Positions 41,706 to 51,440 of a stretch of DNA of 64,000 nt are shown here, in pieces (position 1 is the stretch's first letter; each line of letters begins with the position of its first letter). The position numbers were made by a program, and so were the translations under genes. The notes under the pieces are model-generated. The model saw only the letters and a list, made by a program, of their open reading frames with translations. It made no database searches and was not told the origin of the DNA. This DNA is from Xylanibacter rodentium (GTDB lineage: Bacteria > Bacteroidota > Bacteroidia > Bacteroidales > Bacteroidaceae): positions 124,001 to 188,000 of the forward strand of contig NZ_JABKKE010000003.1 in the NCBI RefSeq assembly GCF_013166575.1. The letters are read 5' to 3'.

Positions 41706-44030
41706 TCACAACTCCACATGGAACGTCTTTCCTGTAACAGACGTAAGCAATGCCTTTCCGTTGTTTTCGATGGAAACATCCGAATATCTCGGCTCTACAA
41801 TCACCGTACCGTCTATGGTAATGACACCCCATTGACTGTAATTCTTCTCCACGGCACAATATCTTCCCACCGGTGGCTTCACGCTACGGTAGATAGGCGG
41901 AACTGTAATGCGTTCTCCCACTTTCAGTCCCCACTTCAAACCGGATTTAAAGGGTATGGCATTATCCGTATCGTTCAAGACAACCCGCCTGTTTTTTTCT
42001 TTATCCGCTTCAATGATTGGTTTTCCGCTGTTTGCCGATTCTGCCAGACGCTTTATTTCTTTCCGGCATAAATCATCATCCCGCCCGGATTCCCTGTCAC
42101 CGATATACGTTTTACCTCTCCCCTCCTCCACATGATAGAACTTTCCTTTCGTGTCTTCTACGATTATACTTCCATCAGCCAAACATTGATACAACCAATA
42201 AAAACTGTCATTGTCACCTTCTATCAGACATGCGTAACGCCACCGGTTGCCGGAAGGATTGTCATTGTTGCCGAATACGGGAATAGTGACTTGATAATCA
42301 AAAATTGACAAATAGAACCTGTGCCACACAATAAAATACTCATCAACGTTCTGATTGTTTACATATACTGTTCTTGTCCGGCTATAATATATGTTTCCTG
42401 TTCTCAACAGCTCGATATTGCCATACCGTTTTATTTTCGGCATTCTGTCGTATGTCTGCATACTGAACAGGTCGATATAATACTCTTTGTTGTCCGATGT
42501 GGCGACAAGCAGAAACCTGTTTTTCAGAAACTTCATTGTTCTGCAGTGTCTTTCTTGCCAAAGAATCTCACCGGAGTCATTGACAAGACCACAACTTTTA
42601 TCACAGAACCTCACTGCGGCCATATCATATCTGATGTCGAAAACTGTGACATACCGGGCTTCCGTCAAGTTCTTTCTGCCGCGTTTCAATCCCCAAAGTC
42701 CGGTTCCAACGTCCTGCCATGCTTTCAATTCAGACACCCTTACTTCCGGTTTTCGGGAAAACTCGTCCTGCCGCCTGCACAAAGCCTCCAGTAACATATC
42801 GTGAGAAACAATCTGTTCCATTTCATCCAGCACAGCCTGCTTCTGTGTCTGCAAACCGGCCAGGCCTAAGGCCGTTAACGAATTTCTCATACGACAGCTC
42901 TTTCCGGCAATGACTCCACGAAACATATCCTCCCAATTCCACTCAACCGTAGGAAGACCGAACACACGATACAGTCCGACATTGTCTATCAGCACACACG
43001 ACACCTTGCCCTCCGATTTTCTCAGTCCGCGCCCCACCTGCTGCAGATACTTGGATAGCGAAAGCGTAGGGCGTGCCATCTGTACGAACTCCACGTCCGG
43101 ACAGTCGAAACCTTCGGAGAACACATCCACATTTACAAGCACCTTCACCTTGCCTTCCTTAAAGTCATCTACCATACGCTTGCGCACGGCGGCCGGTGTC
43201 TTGCTGTCGATGGCCACGCTGCTTATACCTTTATTATTATAAAAGACGGCGATACTGCGGGCATGGTCTATACTGATGGCATAGACAATACCTTTCATAC
43301 CGCCGGCATATTTCATGACGCTTTCGTACAACAGCCCGATACTCTGCTGTCTGTTCAGTGTCGCATTCATCTCCTTTGTCTGATAATCGCCGTCAGCACC
43401 GCGCTTCTCCAATGAATCAATCAGCCGCTGGGCCCGGCTGTCGGGACGGATGGACACATAATCGAAAGCAGACAGACGGCCCTTACGAATAAACTCAGCT
43501 ATGCTCCACGAACATATCAGTGTGTCAAACAGACCGGTAAATCCGATATGGTTCATCCTGCACGGCGTGGCCGTCAGTCCCAGAAACTTGGCTTCAGGAT
43601 ACTTGCTCCACAGTTCCTTATAGCTGACGGCAATGGAATGGTGAGCCTCGTCGATGATGACAAACGAAGGTTTTCCGCCGACATCATCCCAATGTCGCAC
43701 AAGCCACTGTATGGACATAGCCCTGACCTTGCCGGCATTACCGTCTATGCCATACCGCTCCATCGTTTCCTCTATCTGTGCGACAAGTTCACGACGGTGG
43801 GCCACAATCCATATCTGACCGCCATCACATTCCGACCGGTCACTTCCTGTTTCATGACATAAAGACACATCACCCCTATCTTCATTGTAGGTGAGGCTTT
43901 TTACCACACTCGCCAGCACGTGCGTTTTGCCGGTTCCCGTAGGCATCTGCATCATCACGCTGCGTTGGGTGCGCCATGATTCAAAAAGACGTGATATGAT
44001 ATCTGTCTGATAGTCGTACAGACAAACCAT
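41706..44030 (-). CDS. DEAD/DEAH-box superfamily 2 helicase with WG-like C-terminal repeats
   Basis: 774 residues. The motor has Walker A MPTGTGKTHVL (about 29-39), DEAH in IIDEAHHS, motif III GLTATPCR, and the C-terminal RecA motif VGRGLRKSEG with EGFDCPDVEF before it, as in SSL2/type III restriction-like helicases. After about residue 450 there is no nuclease motif. The end has WG-type repeats (KWGLKVGERITVPPIY and QWGVITIDGTVIVEPRY), which occur in Bacteroidetes proteins of unknown binding role. It sits 61 bp after the WecG/TagA gene at the end of the polysaccharide locus, probably on the same transcript, although its job there is unclear. Confidence 0.85.
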   Translation of the reverse strand: MVCLYDYQTDIISRLFESWRTQRSVMMQMPTGTGKTHVLASVVKSLTYNEDRGDVSLCHETGSDRSECDGGQIWIVAHRRELVAQIEETMERYGIDGNAGKVRAMSIQWLVRHWDDVGGKPSFVIIDEAHHSIAVSYKELWSKYPEAKFLGLTATPCRMNHIGFTGLFDTLICSWSIAEFIRKGRLSAFDYVSIRPDSRAQRLIDSLEKRGADGDYQTKEMNATLNRQQSIGLLYESVMKYAGGMKGIVYAISIDHARSIAVFYNNKGISSVAIDSKTPAAVRKRMVDDFKEGKVKVLVNVDVFSEGFDCPDVEFVQMARPTLSLSKYLQQVGRGLRKSEGKVSCVLIDNVGLYRVFGLPTVEWNWEDMFRGVIAGKSCRMRNSLTALGLAGLQTQKQAVLDEMEQIVSHDMLLEALCRRQDEFSRKPEVRVSELKAWQDVGTGLWGLKRGRKNLTEARYVTVFDIRYDMAAVRFCDKSCGLVNDSGEILWQERHCRTMKFLKNRFLLVATSDNKEYYIDLFSMQTYDRMPKIKRYGNIELLRTGNIYYSRTRTVYVNNQNVDEYFIVWHRFYLSIFDYQVTIPVFGNNDNPSGNRWRYACLIEGDNDSFYWLYQCLADGSIIVEDTKGKFYHVEEGRGKTYIGDRESGRDDDLCRKEIKRLAESANSGKPIIEADKEKNRRVVLNDTDNAIPFKSGLKWGLKVGERITVPPIYRSVKPPVGRYCAVEKNYSQWGVITIDGTVIVEPRYSDVSIENNGKALLTSVTGKTFHVEL

Positions 44031-44091
44031 TAGATTAAGATAAGGTAACTTGAAAAACAGAATCCGCCTTCTCCATGAACGGAGGTTATAA

Positions 44092-44916
44092 TTACCTTGG
44101 AGAAGATACAGGATGAGCCCTTGCTTCCTTCATAATATTCCAAAGAAACAGAGCATTGCCTATAAGATACCGTCGCCACATCCGCCGCGGCTCTTTCAAC
44201 AGACGATACAGCCATTCCAAAGAATGCTCCTGCCACCACAAAGGTGCACGCTTGTACGTGCCGGCAAAGAAATCGAATACTGCACCGATAGTGCCCACAT
44301 GGCAGCGGATATTCAACCTGTCCCAATTGGCATATGCCCACTTCTCCTGCTTCGGCGCCGTCATCCCTATCCAAAGCAAATCGGGGTCGGCATCATTGAT
44401 GGCACTGATGATGGCTTTGTTATCCTCGTCACTGAACTCAGGCTTGTAGGGAGGCGAATAGGTCACGACTTCCCACTGGGGATATACCTCGGACATGCGT
44501 TTGCGGATGAACGAAAGAACCTTTTCCGAAGATCCCATGAACATAACTCGACGCCTTCCATTTTTCAAACCTCCAGACTCGATCCCAGATTCACATGTGG
44601 TTCCCCTTGGTTCACACACGGTTCCCTCCCCCTTGGGGGAGCCGGAGGGGGCCCTCATCTCATACTCGAACAGGTCCCAACCGGCAACGCGTTCCGTCGG
44701 CCGCGAATTCGCCTTAAGCCAACGGCAGGCTTTAACTATGCTCGCACCGTCGGGAATAAGATAATCGCCATTCTGCAACGCCTCGGCAAAAAGAACGTCT
44801 TTCTGTGCCGTGTTATAGGAATGTGCGTTTATTGTGTTTATAAGAATTTTGCCGGGAGGGATGTGTGACAAAGCATCGAGACTTTCAATGATGGAAAGAT
44901 TTTTTAGTTGTAACAT
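44092..44916 (-). CDS. WecG/TagA/CpsF family glycosyltransferase with an in-frame insert
   Basis: 274 residues of family GT26, which transfers ManNAc or a related amino sugar to a lipid-linked GlcNAc or other first sugar. Family motifs are DGASIVKACRWLK, RVAGWDLFEYEM, LLWIGMTAPKQEKW, HVGTIGAVFDFFAGTYKRAP and the C-terminal LEWLYRLLKEPRRMWRRYL. Between FEYEM and GRRRVMFMGSSE about 31 residues (rich in Gly, Ser, Glu, Thr) do not belong to the family; they are translated from a CCCCCAAGGGGG-type repeat (44560-44655). Last glycosyltransferase of the polysaccharide run. Confidence 0.9.
   Translation of the reverse strand: MLQLKNLSIIESLDALSHIPPGKILINTINAHSYNTAQKDVLFAEALQNGDYLIPDGASIVKACRWLKANSRPTERVAGWDLFEYEMRAPSGSPKGEGTVCEPRGTTCESGIESGGLKNGRRRVMFMGSSEKVLSFIRKRMSEVYPQWEVVTYSPPYKPEFSDEDNKAIISAINDADPDLLWIGMTAPKQEKWAYANWDRLNIRCHVGTIGAVFDFFAGTYKRAPLWWQEHSLEWLYRLLKEPRRMWRRYLIGNALFLWNIMKEARAHPVSSPR
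44560..44655. repeat. Repeat insertion inside the WecG/TagA gene
   Basis: About 93 bp with CTCCCCCTTGGGGGAGCCGG at one end and GGTTCCCCTTGGTTCACAC beside it. It is G/C-palindromic, keeps the frame, and resembles the AATCCCCCAAAGGGGGAAT fragment at 17565-17583. Confidence 0.65.
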
Positions 44917-44927
44917 GTTGGTATGAT

Positions 44928-46040
44928 TTATTTGTAAACCATCAGTAAATTTTCAAATATATCTTTCATTCTATTCTCAAATATCTCTAGCGTAAACCGC
45001 TCCTCAAATCTTTTTCTCGCAGAAACTCCAACTTGCGCAATCAACAGAGGATTATTTATCAGTTGTTCAATCTTATATGCCAGTTGTTCACTATTCCGTT
45101 TATCTACAACAAATCCGGTCTTACCCTCTTCTATGATATCCGGAATACCGCCTTCACATGTACTGATACAGGCTACACTATGCTGCATCGCCTCCAAAAG
45201 AACAAGTGGGAAACATTCATTGGAATAATATGTAGGAAAGACAAACAGATCTGATTTCTGCCAGAATATTTCTTTTTCATTACCATATTTACGACCATGA
45301 TATACCACTAAACCATTCAATCCACGACTCTCTATCTCATCAGAAAAACATCGGGTGTCCATCTCTGCCGTCTCTCCTCCGACAAAATCACAAACGAAAC
45401 GACATCCCTTTTCTCTCAATATTTTCAAAGCATCCAAGAGAACCTGCACACCCTTGCTTTCCAAAAGATTGGAAAGGAACAACAGACGCGGAACTTCATT
45501 ATTCTTATCAGCGACAGCATTCAGATACAATGTATCAGGAATACCATTGGGACATATATATACATCGTCGCTACTAACATATTTGGCTACATCATCATAC
45601 AAAGGTTCCGCCAGCAATATGACCTTCAAACCATTGAAAAAACGCCTGTACAGAAAATCATCAAAACGTCTGTCCTGCCGAGTTGCAACTCCCTTATTAT
45701 GATAATGCACAACAACTTTACATCCCATACATTTCAGCATCTGCACCACAATAAAATCCTTGTAGAATGCACCGCCACAAGCATTAGGCGTGACATATAC
45801 AAATTCTGGACGCAATCTCTTGACTTCCTTATGGATATGCTGTAACAATCCGACAAACTGTCTCAGTTTTCGCAATCCTATTCTACCTATATCCGAAAGG
45901 TCACGAGCTGTCGTTAGATTGATATAATGACAATCGAACGCATCGTTTATCACACTGCTGTCATGGATGTATTTGCCCACCATAGAAGCCCCATGGACGG
46001 GCGGAGGAAGATGGAGGATGAAAATGATTGTTGGGTTCAT
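44928..46040 (-). CDS. GT4-family glycosyltransferase
   Basis: 370 residues of GT-B fold. The N-terminal half begins IIFILHLPPPVHGASMVGKY, a start common in capsule GT4 enzymes. The C-terminal half has the donor-site pattern LLFLSNLLESKGVQVLLDAL and the E-x7-E motif in NECFPLVLLEAMQ. It would add a sugar from a nucleotide donor to the growing lipid-linked repeat unit at the inner face of the membrane. It lies 6 bp after the neighbouring GT4 gene in the same operon. Confidence 0.88.
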   Translation of the reverse strand: MNPTIIFILHLPPPVHGASMVGKYIHDSSVINDAFDCHYINLTTARDLSDIGRIGLRKLRQFVGLLQHIHKEVKRLRPEFVYVTPNACGGAFYKDFIVVQMLKCMGCKVVVHYHNKGVATRQDRRFDDFLYRRFFNGLKVILLAEPLYDDVAKYVSSDDVYICPNGIPDTLYLNAVADKNNEVPRLLFLSNLLESKGVQVLLDALKILREKGCRFVCDFVGGETAEMDTRCFSDEIESRGLNGLVVYHGRKYGNEKEIFWQKSDLFVFPTYYSNECFPLVLLEAMQHSVACISTCEGGIPDIIEEGKTGFVVDKRNSEQLAYKIEQLINNPLLIAQVGVSARKRFEERFTLEIFENRMKDIFENLLMVYK

Positions 46041-46046
46041 ATTAAA

Positions 46047-47123
46047 CTAAACTATACGCATATAAATATTTTCATAATCATGCTGCATCTTTTCTATTGA
46101 AAAATTCTCTTTTGCAAAAGCATATGCCATATCCGCATATTTTTTATAATGATTATTGTGCTCAAGTGCCAATATCAACTTGATAAAATCATCTACATTG
46201 TTGTTTTCCACTTTCAATGGCCAGTAATCCGGCAATGTGTCTTTTAATCCCGGACATTTGTTAATTATAGAGGGCGTATGTGCCAGACTTGCTTCAATAG
46301 GCATCAGGGCCAATCCCTCGTGATTGGACGGCATAAACAAATAATCAAACGAGCCTATATAATGATTTAGACCGAAAATTTTGTCATACAAGGAGACATT
46401 ATCAAAAACCGACAAAGATTGACTTACCTTCTCTTTCATTGACCCATTTCCTACAACATGGAAATGGTATTTTGCATTGTTTCCAAAAGCCGTTATCACG
46501 GCAATAAGCTGATCTATCCCCTTCTGATATTCAAGTCTGCCAGCAAACAATATGTTTATCTTGTTCTTGACGATATTCTCAAATGGCTTTTGCAATACCT
46601 TCTGTAAACCATTGAATATAATCGGTGGAGATTCCTCATAATTATTCTTATAACAGGTTTGTGTTGATTCGCTAATAGCAATATTTGCATGTTTCAGCTT
46701 AAAAAACCTCTCCACCCTATCACCTATTCCGGGCCATCTATTCCACAATTCCGTATTATGAATAGTCCGCACATATTTAATATGTGGAAATAACCACCTG
46801 AACATTCTATGCCATAGATATATCCCGAGATCTGGAATTTCCGTATGCGTATGTATCACATCCGGTTTCCATTTCAATGCCAAATATATAAACAAAAACG
46901 GGAAACAAATAATACCCACCTTGTTGTTTTTAATACATGAACGATGATAATGGATATGAGATTCACCTAATTCTTTTATAAATGCGTCACTGAATTCCCC
47001 TTCTCCACGCACCACCTCAACAAGATGATACTCTATGCCCTGTGTCTTTGACTTGGCTATATTTACAGCAACGCGTTCAGCCCCACCTACATCAAAATGG
47101 GTTATTACATGAAAAACACGCAT
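46047..47123 (-). CDS. GT4-family glycosyltransferase
   Basis: 358 residues. The first domain opens VFHVITHFDVGGAERVAVNI, the classic GT4 acceptor-side glycine motif. The second has ILFAGRLEYQKGIDQLI and the E-x7-E site in NHEGLALMPIEASL. Specificity cannot be read. It lies 13 bp after the next GT4 gene upstream. Confidence 0.88.
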   Translation of the reverse strand: MRVFHVITHFDVGGAERVAVNIAKSKTQGIEYHLVEVVRGEGEFSDAFIKELGESHIHYHRSCIKNNKVGIICFPFLFIYLALKWKPDVIHTHTEIPDLGIYLWHRMFRWLFPHIKYVRTIHNTELWNRWPGIGDRVERFFKLKHANIAISESTQTCYKNNYEESPPIIFNGLQKVLQKPFENIVKNKINILFAGRLEYQKGIDQLIAVITAFGNNAKYHFHVVGNGSMKEKVSQSLSVFDNVSLYDKIFGLNHYIGSFDYLFMPSNHEGLALMPIEASLAHTPSIINKCPGLKDTLPDYWPLKVENNNVDDFIKLILALEHNNHYKKYADMAYAFAKENFSIEKMQHDYENIYMRIV

Positions 47124-47136
47124 GATTGGAAGAATT

Positions 47137-48228
47137 TTACCGTATACTATTCAAGAATTTATCTACAGTGGAATGCCACGTAAAATGCTTCAAGACTCGT
47201 GACCTGGCATATTGCACTTTTTTCCCCGAACTTATTATTTCTGCCATTTCCTCTATCGAGGAACATAAGAAACCACTCTTCCCGTTTTCTATAATACAAT
47301 CCGGTCCCGGAGCATGGCGCGCCACAACAGTTGCATTGTGGTACATAGCTTCAAGTATTGACATACCGAATATCTCATTAGGATTGAAATTTATCACATA
47401 ATCCGCCACCTCATAATACTCATGCACTTTGATATTCTCCATTTTTCCCAAGAACTGTATGTTCCGGTATTTCTCATCCGAACTCAGTTTTGCCATATAT
47501 TCTTCGGTCTGCATCCAAGGTGTACCGACATGAACAAAAAGATATTCTTCTCCAAACATCTCTGCCAATGAAAAAATATCCATCGGATGTTTATCCGGTC
47601 TTAAAGCACACACTAAAAAGATTATAATCTTGTCAAGCGGCAAATTCAACCTAATTTTTAAATCCTCTTTATTACTTGCAATCGAAGGAATTATATCCAT
47701 ATCCAATCCTACAGGAACCCATTCGGCACTTGATACACCATTCCTCTTCAATTCATCCATAACGGCAGGAGTTTTACAGAAAACCTTTGTTCTTCTGAAA
47801 GCAGCAAAGTTTCTACTGCTTAATTTGTCCATTATACATCTAGAAACAGCTTTGGGAGAAGAACTGTGTATAGTACCCACATAACAATAATGCTTTAAGC
47901 CATGTTTCAAACAAAATCTGACAGCCTCAGGTACACAAAGAAGATTATCACTTTGAAGATGATAAACATCAATACCTAAAGGCATCAACAATGAAAAATC
48001 CGGCCATATGTGATGAACCAGTCTGATTAGATAAGGTAAATATACCTTTTTGATACTATCTGTTATTTTAACCTCTGTATTACACCGTTTGTCAGAACGT
48101 GACACCCAATAAACAATAACAGTCTTGTGCCCTTTGTCCTCCAACGCCTTCGCTAACCCTAATTCTTGGACATTATAACTTCCAGACAACCATTCCCCAT
48201 AGTCCAAATGAATATATCCGACTACCAT
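47137..48228 (-). CDS. GT4-family glycosyltransferase
   Basis: 363 residues with GYIHLDYGEWLSGSYNVQEL at the N-terminus, IIFLVCALRPDKHPMDIFSL in the middle and the donor-site NPNEIFGMSILEAMYHNATVV. A typical soluble or membrane-associated GT-B enzyme; one of a run of three adjacent GT4 genes with 12-13 bp gaps. Confidence 0.87.
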   Translation of the reverse strand: MVVGYIHLDYGEWLSGSYNVQELGLAKALEDKGHKTVIVYWVSRSDKRCNTEVKITDSIKKVYLPYLIRLVHHIWPDFSLLMPLGIDVYHLQSDNLLCVPEAVRFCLKHGLKHYCYVGTIHSSSPKAVSRCIMDKLSSRNFAAFRRTKVFCKTPAVMDELKRNGVSSAEWVPVGLDMDIIPSIASNKEDLKIRLNLPLDKIIIFLVCALRPDKHPMDIFSLAEMFGEEYLFVHVGTPWMQTEEYMAKLSSDEKYRNIQFLGKMENIKVHEYYEVADYVINFNPNEIFGMSILEAMYHNATVVARHAPGPDCIIENGKSGFLCSSIEEMAEIISSGKKVQYARSRVLKHFTWHSTVDKFLNSIR

Positions 48229-48240
48229 TACTTTACAATA

Positions 48241-49332
48241 CTATATTTGAATGATTTGTTTTGTTACGACATTCCACTCTAAACATTGAAGATAATTTTC
48301 CATTTTATCCCGTTCTATAATGAAATGATCAGGAGTATTCATTATATATTCCATCTGTACCATTAATGAATCCGCATCCCCTGCTTTACAGAAAAGCCCG
48401 ATTGCCCCATTATCCAACTGCTCTCTAAGCCCACCTGTATCACTTGCTATTATCGGGGTATTATATTCCAAAGCTATCGGTATTACACCCGATTGGCTTG
48501 CATCCAAATACGGCAATACGACAACCGTGTTCGGTATACTGAAGAAATCATCTATTTCATCATCTGCAATATACCTGTTCTCGATCCTGACATTGGGAAT
48601 ATCGGCAAAAGCCGATTTATATTTATCAAAGTTACCGCTTCCAGCCACAGTCAATGTTACATTGGGATAAGATTGACAGAGCCTGTCATATGCTTTTGCC
48701 AATACATGAAGTCCCTTATACTCGCCTATCCTACCAAAAAACAGAAAATTTACACTATTGGAAGATCCTATATTGTTGCTACTTTTTCTTTTATACAAAC
48801 TCATCCTGCCATGAGGCATATAATGAATATGTTTCTTATCATAACCATATTTTTTTTCGACAATCGGAATAAAACTTCGGGTCAATACAACAATATCATC
48901 TGCTGTTTTGATATATCGTGTAGTCATCCATCTTTCCAACAGTCCTACACCGGAATGGTATATCGGGTCATGACAAATTATTATCTTCTTTCTGACATCA
49001 AAACATCTCAATACCGTTGAAGCCCACGGATGATAAAAAGTACTAATTGCATAATCGAAATGAATATGCTTGAACTGGTTCTTCAAAACTTTCTTTTCTT
49101 TCAGAAAGAATACAAGCGTTGTCTTGATTGCTGTTTCACGAGTTCCTGTATTGATAAAAGTAACTGTCTTGAAAGAGTTGTCATCTTCCCAATCTCTTCT
49201 ATTGGCAATTTTTGAAGAGAGCAACGCATGGACTTCACAATTATTCTTAGCCAAGCCACGAGCCATTTCCAATGTAAATATTGGGCCGGCTCCTTCTTTG
49301 AATAGGAATGTTATCAGTATTTTCTTTTGCAT
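48241..49332 (-). CDS. GT4-family glycosyltransferase
   Basis: 363 residues. The N-terminus ILITFLFKEGAGPIFTLEMA matches capsule GT4 enzymes that also carry a FGRIGEYKGLHVLAKAYDRL donor-side block, present here at about 195-215. The glutamate motif is relaxed (SGVIPIALEYNTPIIASDTG). It probably acts in repeat-unit assembly. It follows the WcaF-like acetyltransferase gene by 10 bp. Confidence 0.86.
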   Translation of the reverse strand: MQKKILITFLFKEGAGPIFTLEMARGLAKNNCEVHALLSSKIANRRDWEDDNSFKTVTFINTGTRETAIKTTLVFFLKEKKVLKNQFKHIHFDYAISTFYHPWASTVLRCFDVRKKIIICHDPIYHSGVGLLERWMTTRYIKTADDIVVLTRSFIPIVEKKYGYDKKHIHYMPHGRMSLYKRKSSNNIGSSNSVNFLFFGRIGEYKGLHVLAKAYDRLCQSYPNVTLTVAGSGNFDKYKSAFADIPNVRIENRYIADDEIDDFFSIPNTVVVLPYLDASQSGVIPIALEYNTPIIASDTGGLREQLDNGAIGLFCKAGDADSLMVQMEYIMNTPDHFIIERDKMENYLQCLEWNVVTKQIIQI

Positions 49333-49342
49333 CGTTTACACA

Positions 49343-49783
49343 TTATCTAAACCAAGGATTCCAATTCTGTTCATAAGCCCCCTCAAGTTCTCTTTGTCTA
49401 ATATATTTAGCAGGAACACCCGAATAAAATCCATCCTCTTGATATTCTCCTCTGATAACAGTACTATTTGCACCTATCAGACAAGATTTCTTTAAACAAG
49501 CCCCAGGTAATAAAACAGAACGAGCACCTACCCAAACATTATTCTCTATTATTACAGGTTTTTCAAAAAAATCAAATAATCTCGATTGTGCATTATGTGA
49601 ACCTGTAATAATAACAGAATATATACTAATTGATACATTATCATGAATTATAATACCTCCACGAGCATCCAAATGACATTTCTCATTAATAATAGAATTC
49701 TTTCCTATTCTAATTTTCCACGGTTTTATCACAACTGTTCCCATACATATCCGAGAACCTTTTCCAATTTTCATTCCCAACAA
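49343..49783 (-). CDS. LbH (WcaF-like) acetyltransferase with no normal start codon
   Basis: The open part codes for 146 residues of left-handed beta-helix (hexapeptide) acetyltransferase, with GKNSIINEKCHLD, NVWVGARSVLLPG, IGANSTVIRG and the SGVPAKYIRQRE end. The frame continues upstream without a stop and translates a family-like N-terminus (DFIYIIINYLISYIPSWYIR, then KVCYQLLG) back to about 49864, but no ATG, GTG or TTG opens it; only TTG 49783 and ATG 49774 lie inside the domain. The true start may be an ATT (49864), or the gene may be damaged. It would O- or N-acetylate a sugar of the polymer. Confidence 0.75.
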   Translation of the reverse strand: MLGMKIGKGSRICMGTVVIKPWKIRIGKNSIINEKCHLDARGGIIIHDNVSISIYSVIITGSHNAQSRLFDFFEKPVIIENNVWVGARSVLLPGACLKKSCLIGANSTVIRGEYQEDGFYSGVPAKYIRQRELEGAYEQNWNPWFR

Positions 49784-49856
49784 CTGATAACAGACTTTAC
49801 GAATATACCAAGATGGTATGTAGGATATTAAATAATTAATGATTATATATATGAAA

Positions 49857-50600
49857 TCAAGAATAAAATTTTTCCCTAAAATATTTTTTCAATCGTTGTA
49901 GTCCAATGTGAACATATATCCATTTAGCTAATTTAAAATACCATTTCTTCCTTCTATTTAGTTTTTTTTGTTCTTTATCCGGCAGCCACGAACCAAAAAA
50001 CAAATGTATACAATATGTATTTGCTGTTTTATTCCAATTTCCCCAAAAATCCATTGGACAAAAATATTCTCTCGGAAATATATGAATACCAGAAACTATT
50101 TGTTCTGCCCCTCCAAGTTGCAGTCCTTTTTTTACAAACCTTTTAGTAATATCAATCACATTTGCCTCATTGTTATCAACAATATCCATTGTGAAGTCTC
50201 TGTCATAATATTCCAAACATTCTTTTATGAAAAGATGATTAGGTTTTGCCGCCATTACGCATGATGCAACAACATCTCCTTTTACATCCTCAAAACACAT
50301 AAATCCATCTTCTTCCAACAATGAATTAAAAGATCTTATCATCTTTACATCTGTGTCCAAATATATACCACCATATTTATACAAAACAAGCAATCTGACA
50401 TAATCTGATACAAAAGCATATTTTTTTAACTCATAAGAATGTTTTGTCCATTCTGTGCTATTAATATCAAAAGTATCCTCATTCCATAATTTAAACTCAT
50501 ACTCAGGCAAAACTTGTTTCCATGTATCAATACACTTCGCCATCAAAGGAGAGTAAATACTTTTGCCAAACCAGCAAAAATGAATTATCTTCGGTATCAT
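49857..50600 (-). CDS. GT32-like (Gly_transf_sug) glycosyltransferase
   Basis: 247 residues. It begins IPKIIHFCWFGKSIYSPLMA, the usual start of capsular and Och1/GT32-like transferases, and has the DxD metal site in YKYGGIYLDTDVKMIRSF (about 78-95). The basic C-terminal end may attach to the membrane. It overlaps the upstream GT8 gene by 4 bp and, at its 3' end, the extended acetyltransferase frame. Confidence 0.9.
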   Translation of the reverse strand: MIPKIIHFCWFGKSIYSPLMAKCIDTWKQVLPEYEFKLWNEDTFDINSTEWTKHSYELKKYAFVSDYVRLLVLYKYGGIYLDTDVKMIRSFNSLLEEDGFMCFEDVKGDVVASCVMAAKPNHLFIKECLEYYDRDFTMDIVDNNEANVIDITKRFVKKGLQLGGAEQIVSGIHIFPREYFCPMDFWGNWNKTANTYCIHLFFGSWLPDKEQKKLNRRKKWYFKLAKWIYVHIGLQRLKKYFREKFYS

Positions 50601-51433
50601 ATTTTTCTTCCCTCTTTTGAAACCAAGGTTAATTGATATATTCGATATAATCTATGAAGAATATAAAGCTTTACGAGCTCCATTTTTCTCCCCAATCTCC
50701 ACATTAATTTAAAATATGGATAATCTGTCTTATATGGGAATTTTACATTCCATGGCTTCTCCATAACATAATGTATCAATATTGGGGAGCTTTCTTTTGA
50801 ATAATTCTGATTAACTTCTGCAACACTAATCATATAGTTATATACTTTAGATACAGACCTTATTACCCCCCCATATTTGACATTTATAAAATCTTGGTCC
50901 TGAAATAATAATCTATCTTTTAATTCAAACAAATCAGTAAGAATTGCATCTTCGCTATACAAATCTCGCATTTTTTGCAGATTCATCATTAGTACACCTG
51001 CATTATAGTACCTTTGTCCTTTTGGCAAATTTAGTCTACAACAAGCACTTTGGTCGTCATTCTCCACTGCACATAATATATCGTTCATTTGATACAATTC
51101 TGTCAATCCACCGGTACAGATTATATCTCCATCCAAATATAATACTTTATCAACATCATGTAACAGATAACATGCAAACAATCTAAAATAGACCTCTACA
51201 CTCCAATTATTACCATTAATCGGAAGGCACCTTATATCTTTATCAAATTTACGAAATACAGCCAAACACCCTAATGATTCAGTATAACTGATTATTTTCT
51301 GTTGATTATAATCAGAAACATCTGCGTATATAAAATAAAAACAATGATTACCTGAATTATGTTCTAATATAGAATATATTACAGGCTTTATCACATCACA
51401 ATACTTATTGTTGATACAAAACAAGAAATTCAT
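50597..51433 (-). CDS. GT8-family glycosyltransferase
   Basis: 278 residues, related to LPS glucosyl/galactosyltransferases. VLYLDGDIICTG holds the DxD; RYYNAGVLMMNLQKMR and HYVMEKPWN are the later family motifs. An in-frame run of seven Gs (50866-50872) codes for the GlyGly in VKYGGVIRS; gain or loss of one G would truncate the protein. It overlaps the next gene by 4 bp (coupled). Confidence 0.9.
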   Translation of the reverse strand: MNFLFCINNKYCDVIKPVIYSILEHNSGNHCFYFIYADVSDYNQQKIISYTESLGCLAVFRKFDKDIRCLPINGNNWSVEVYFRLFACYLLHDVDKVLYLDGDIICTGGLTELYQMNDILCAVENDDQSACCRLNLPKGQRYYNAGVLMMNLQKMRDLYSEDAILTDLFELKDRLLFQDQDFINVKYGGVIRSVSKVYNYMISVAEVNQNYSKESSPILIHYVMEKPWNVKFPYKTDYPYFKLMWRLGRKMELVKLYILHRLYRIYQLTLVSKEGRKI

Positions 51434-51440
51434 ATTTAAC

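Noticed and set aside
41706..44030. Restriction enzyme subunit
   Set aside because: The helicase motor resembles type III Res subunits, but no PD-(D/E)xK nuclease, specificity or methyltransferase gene is present.
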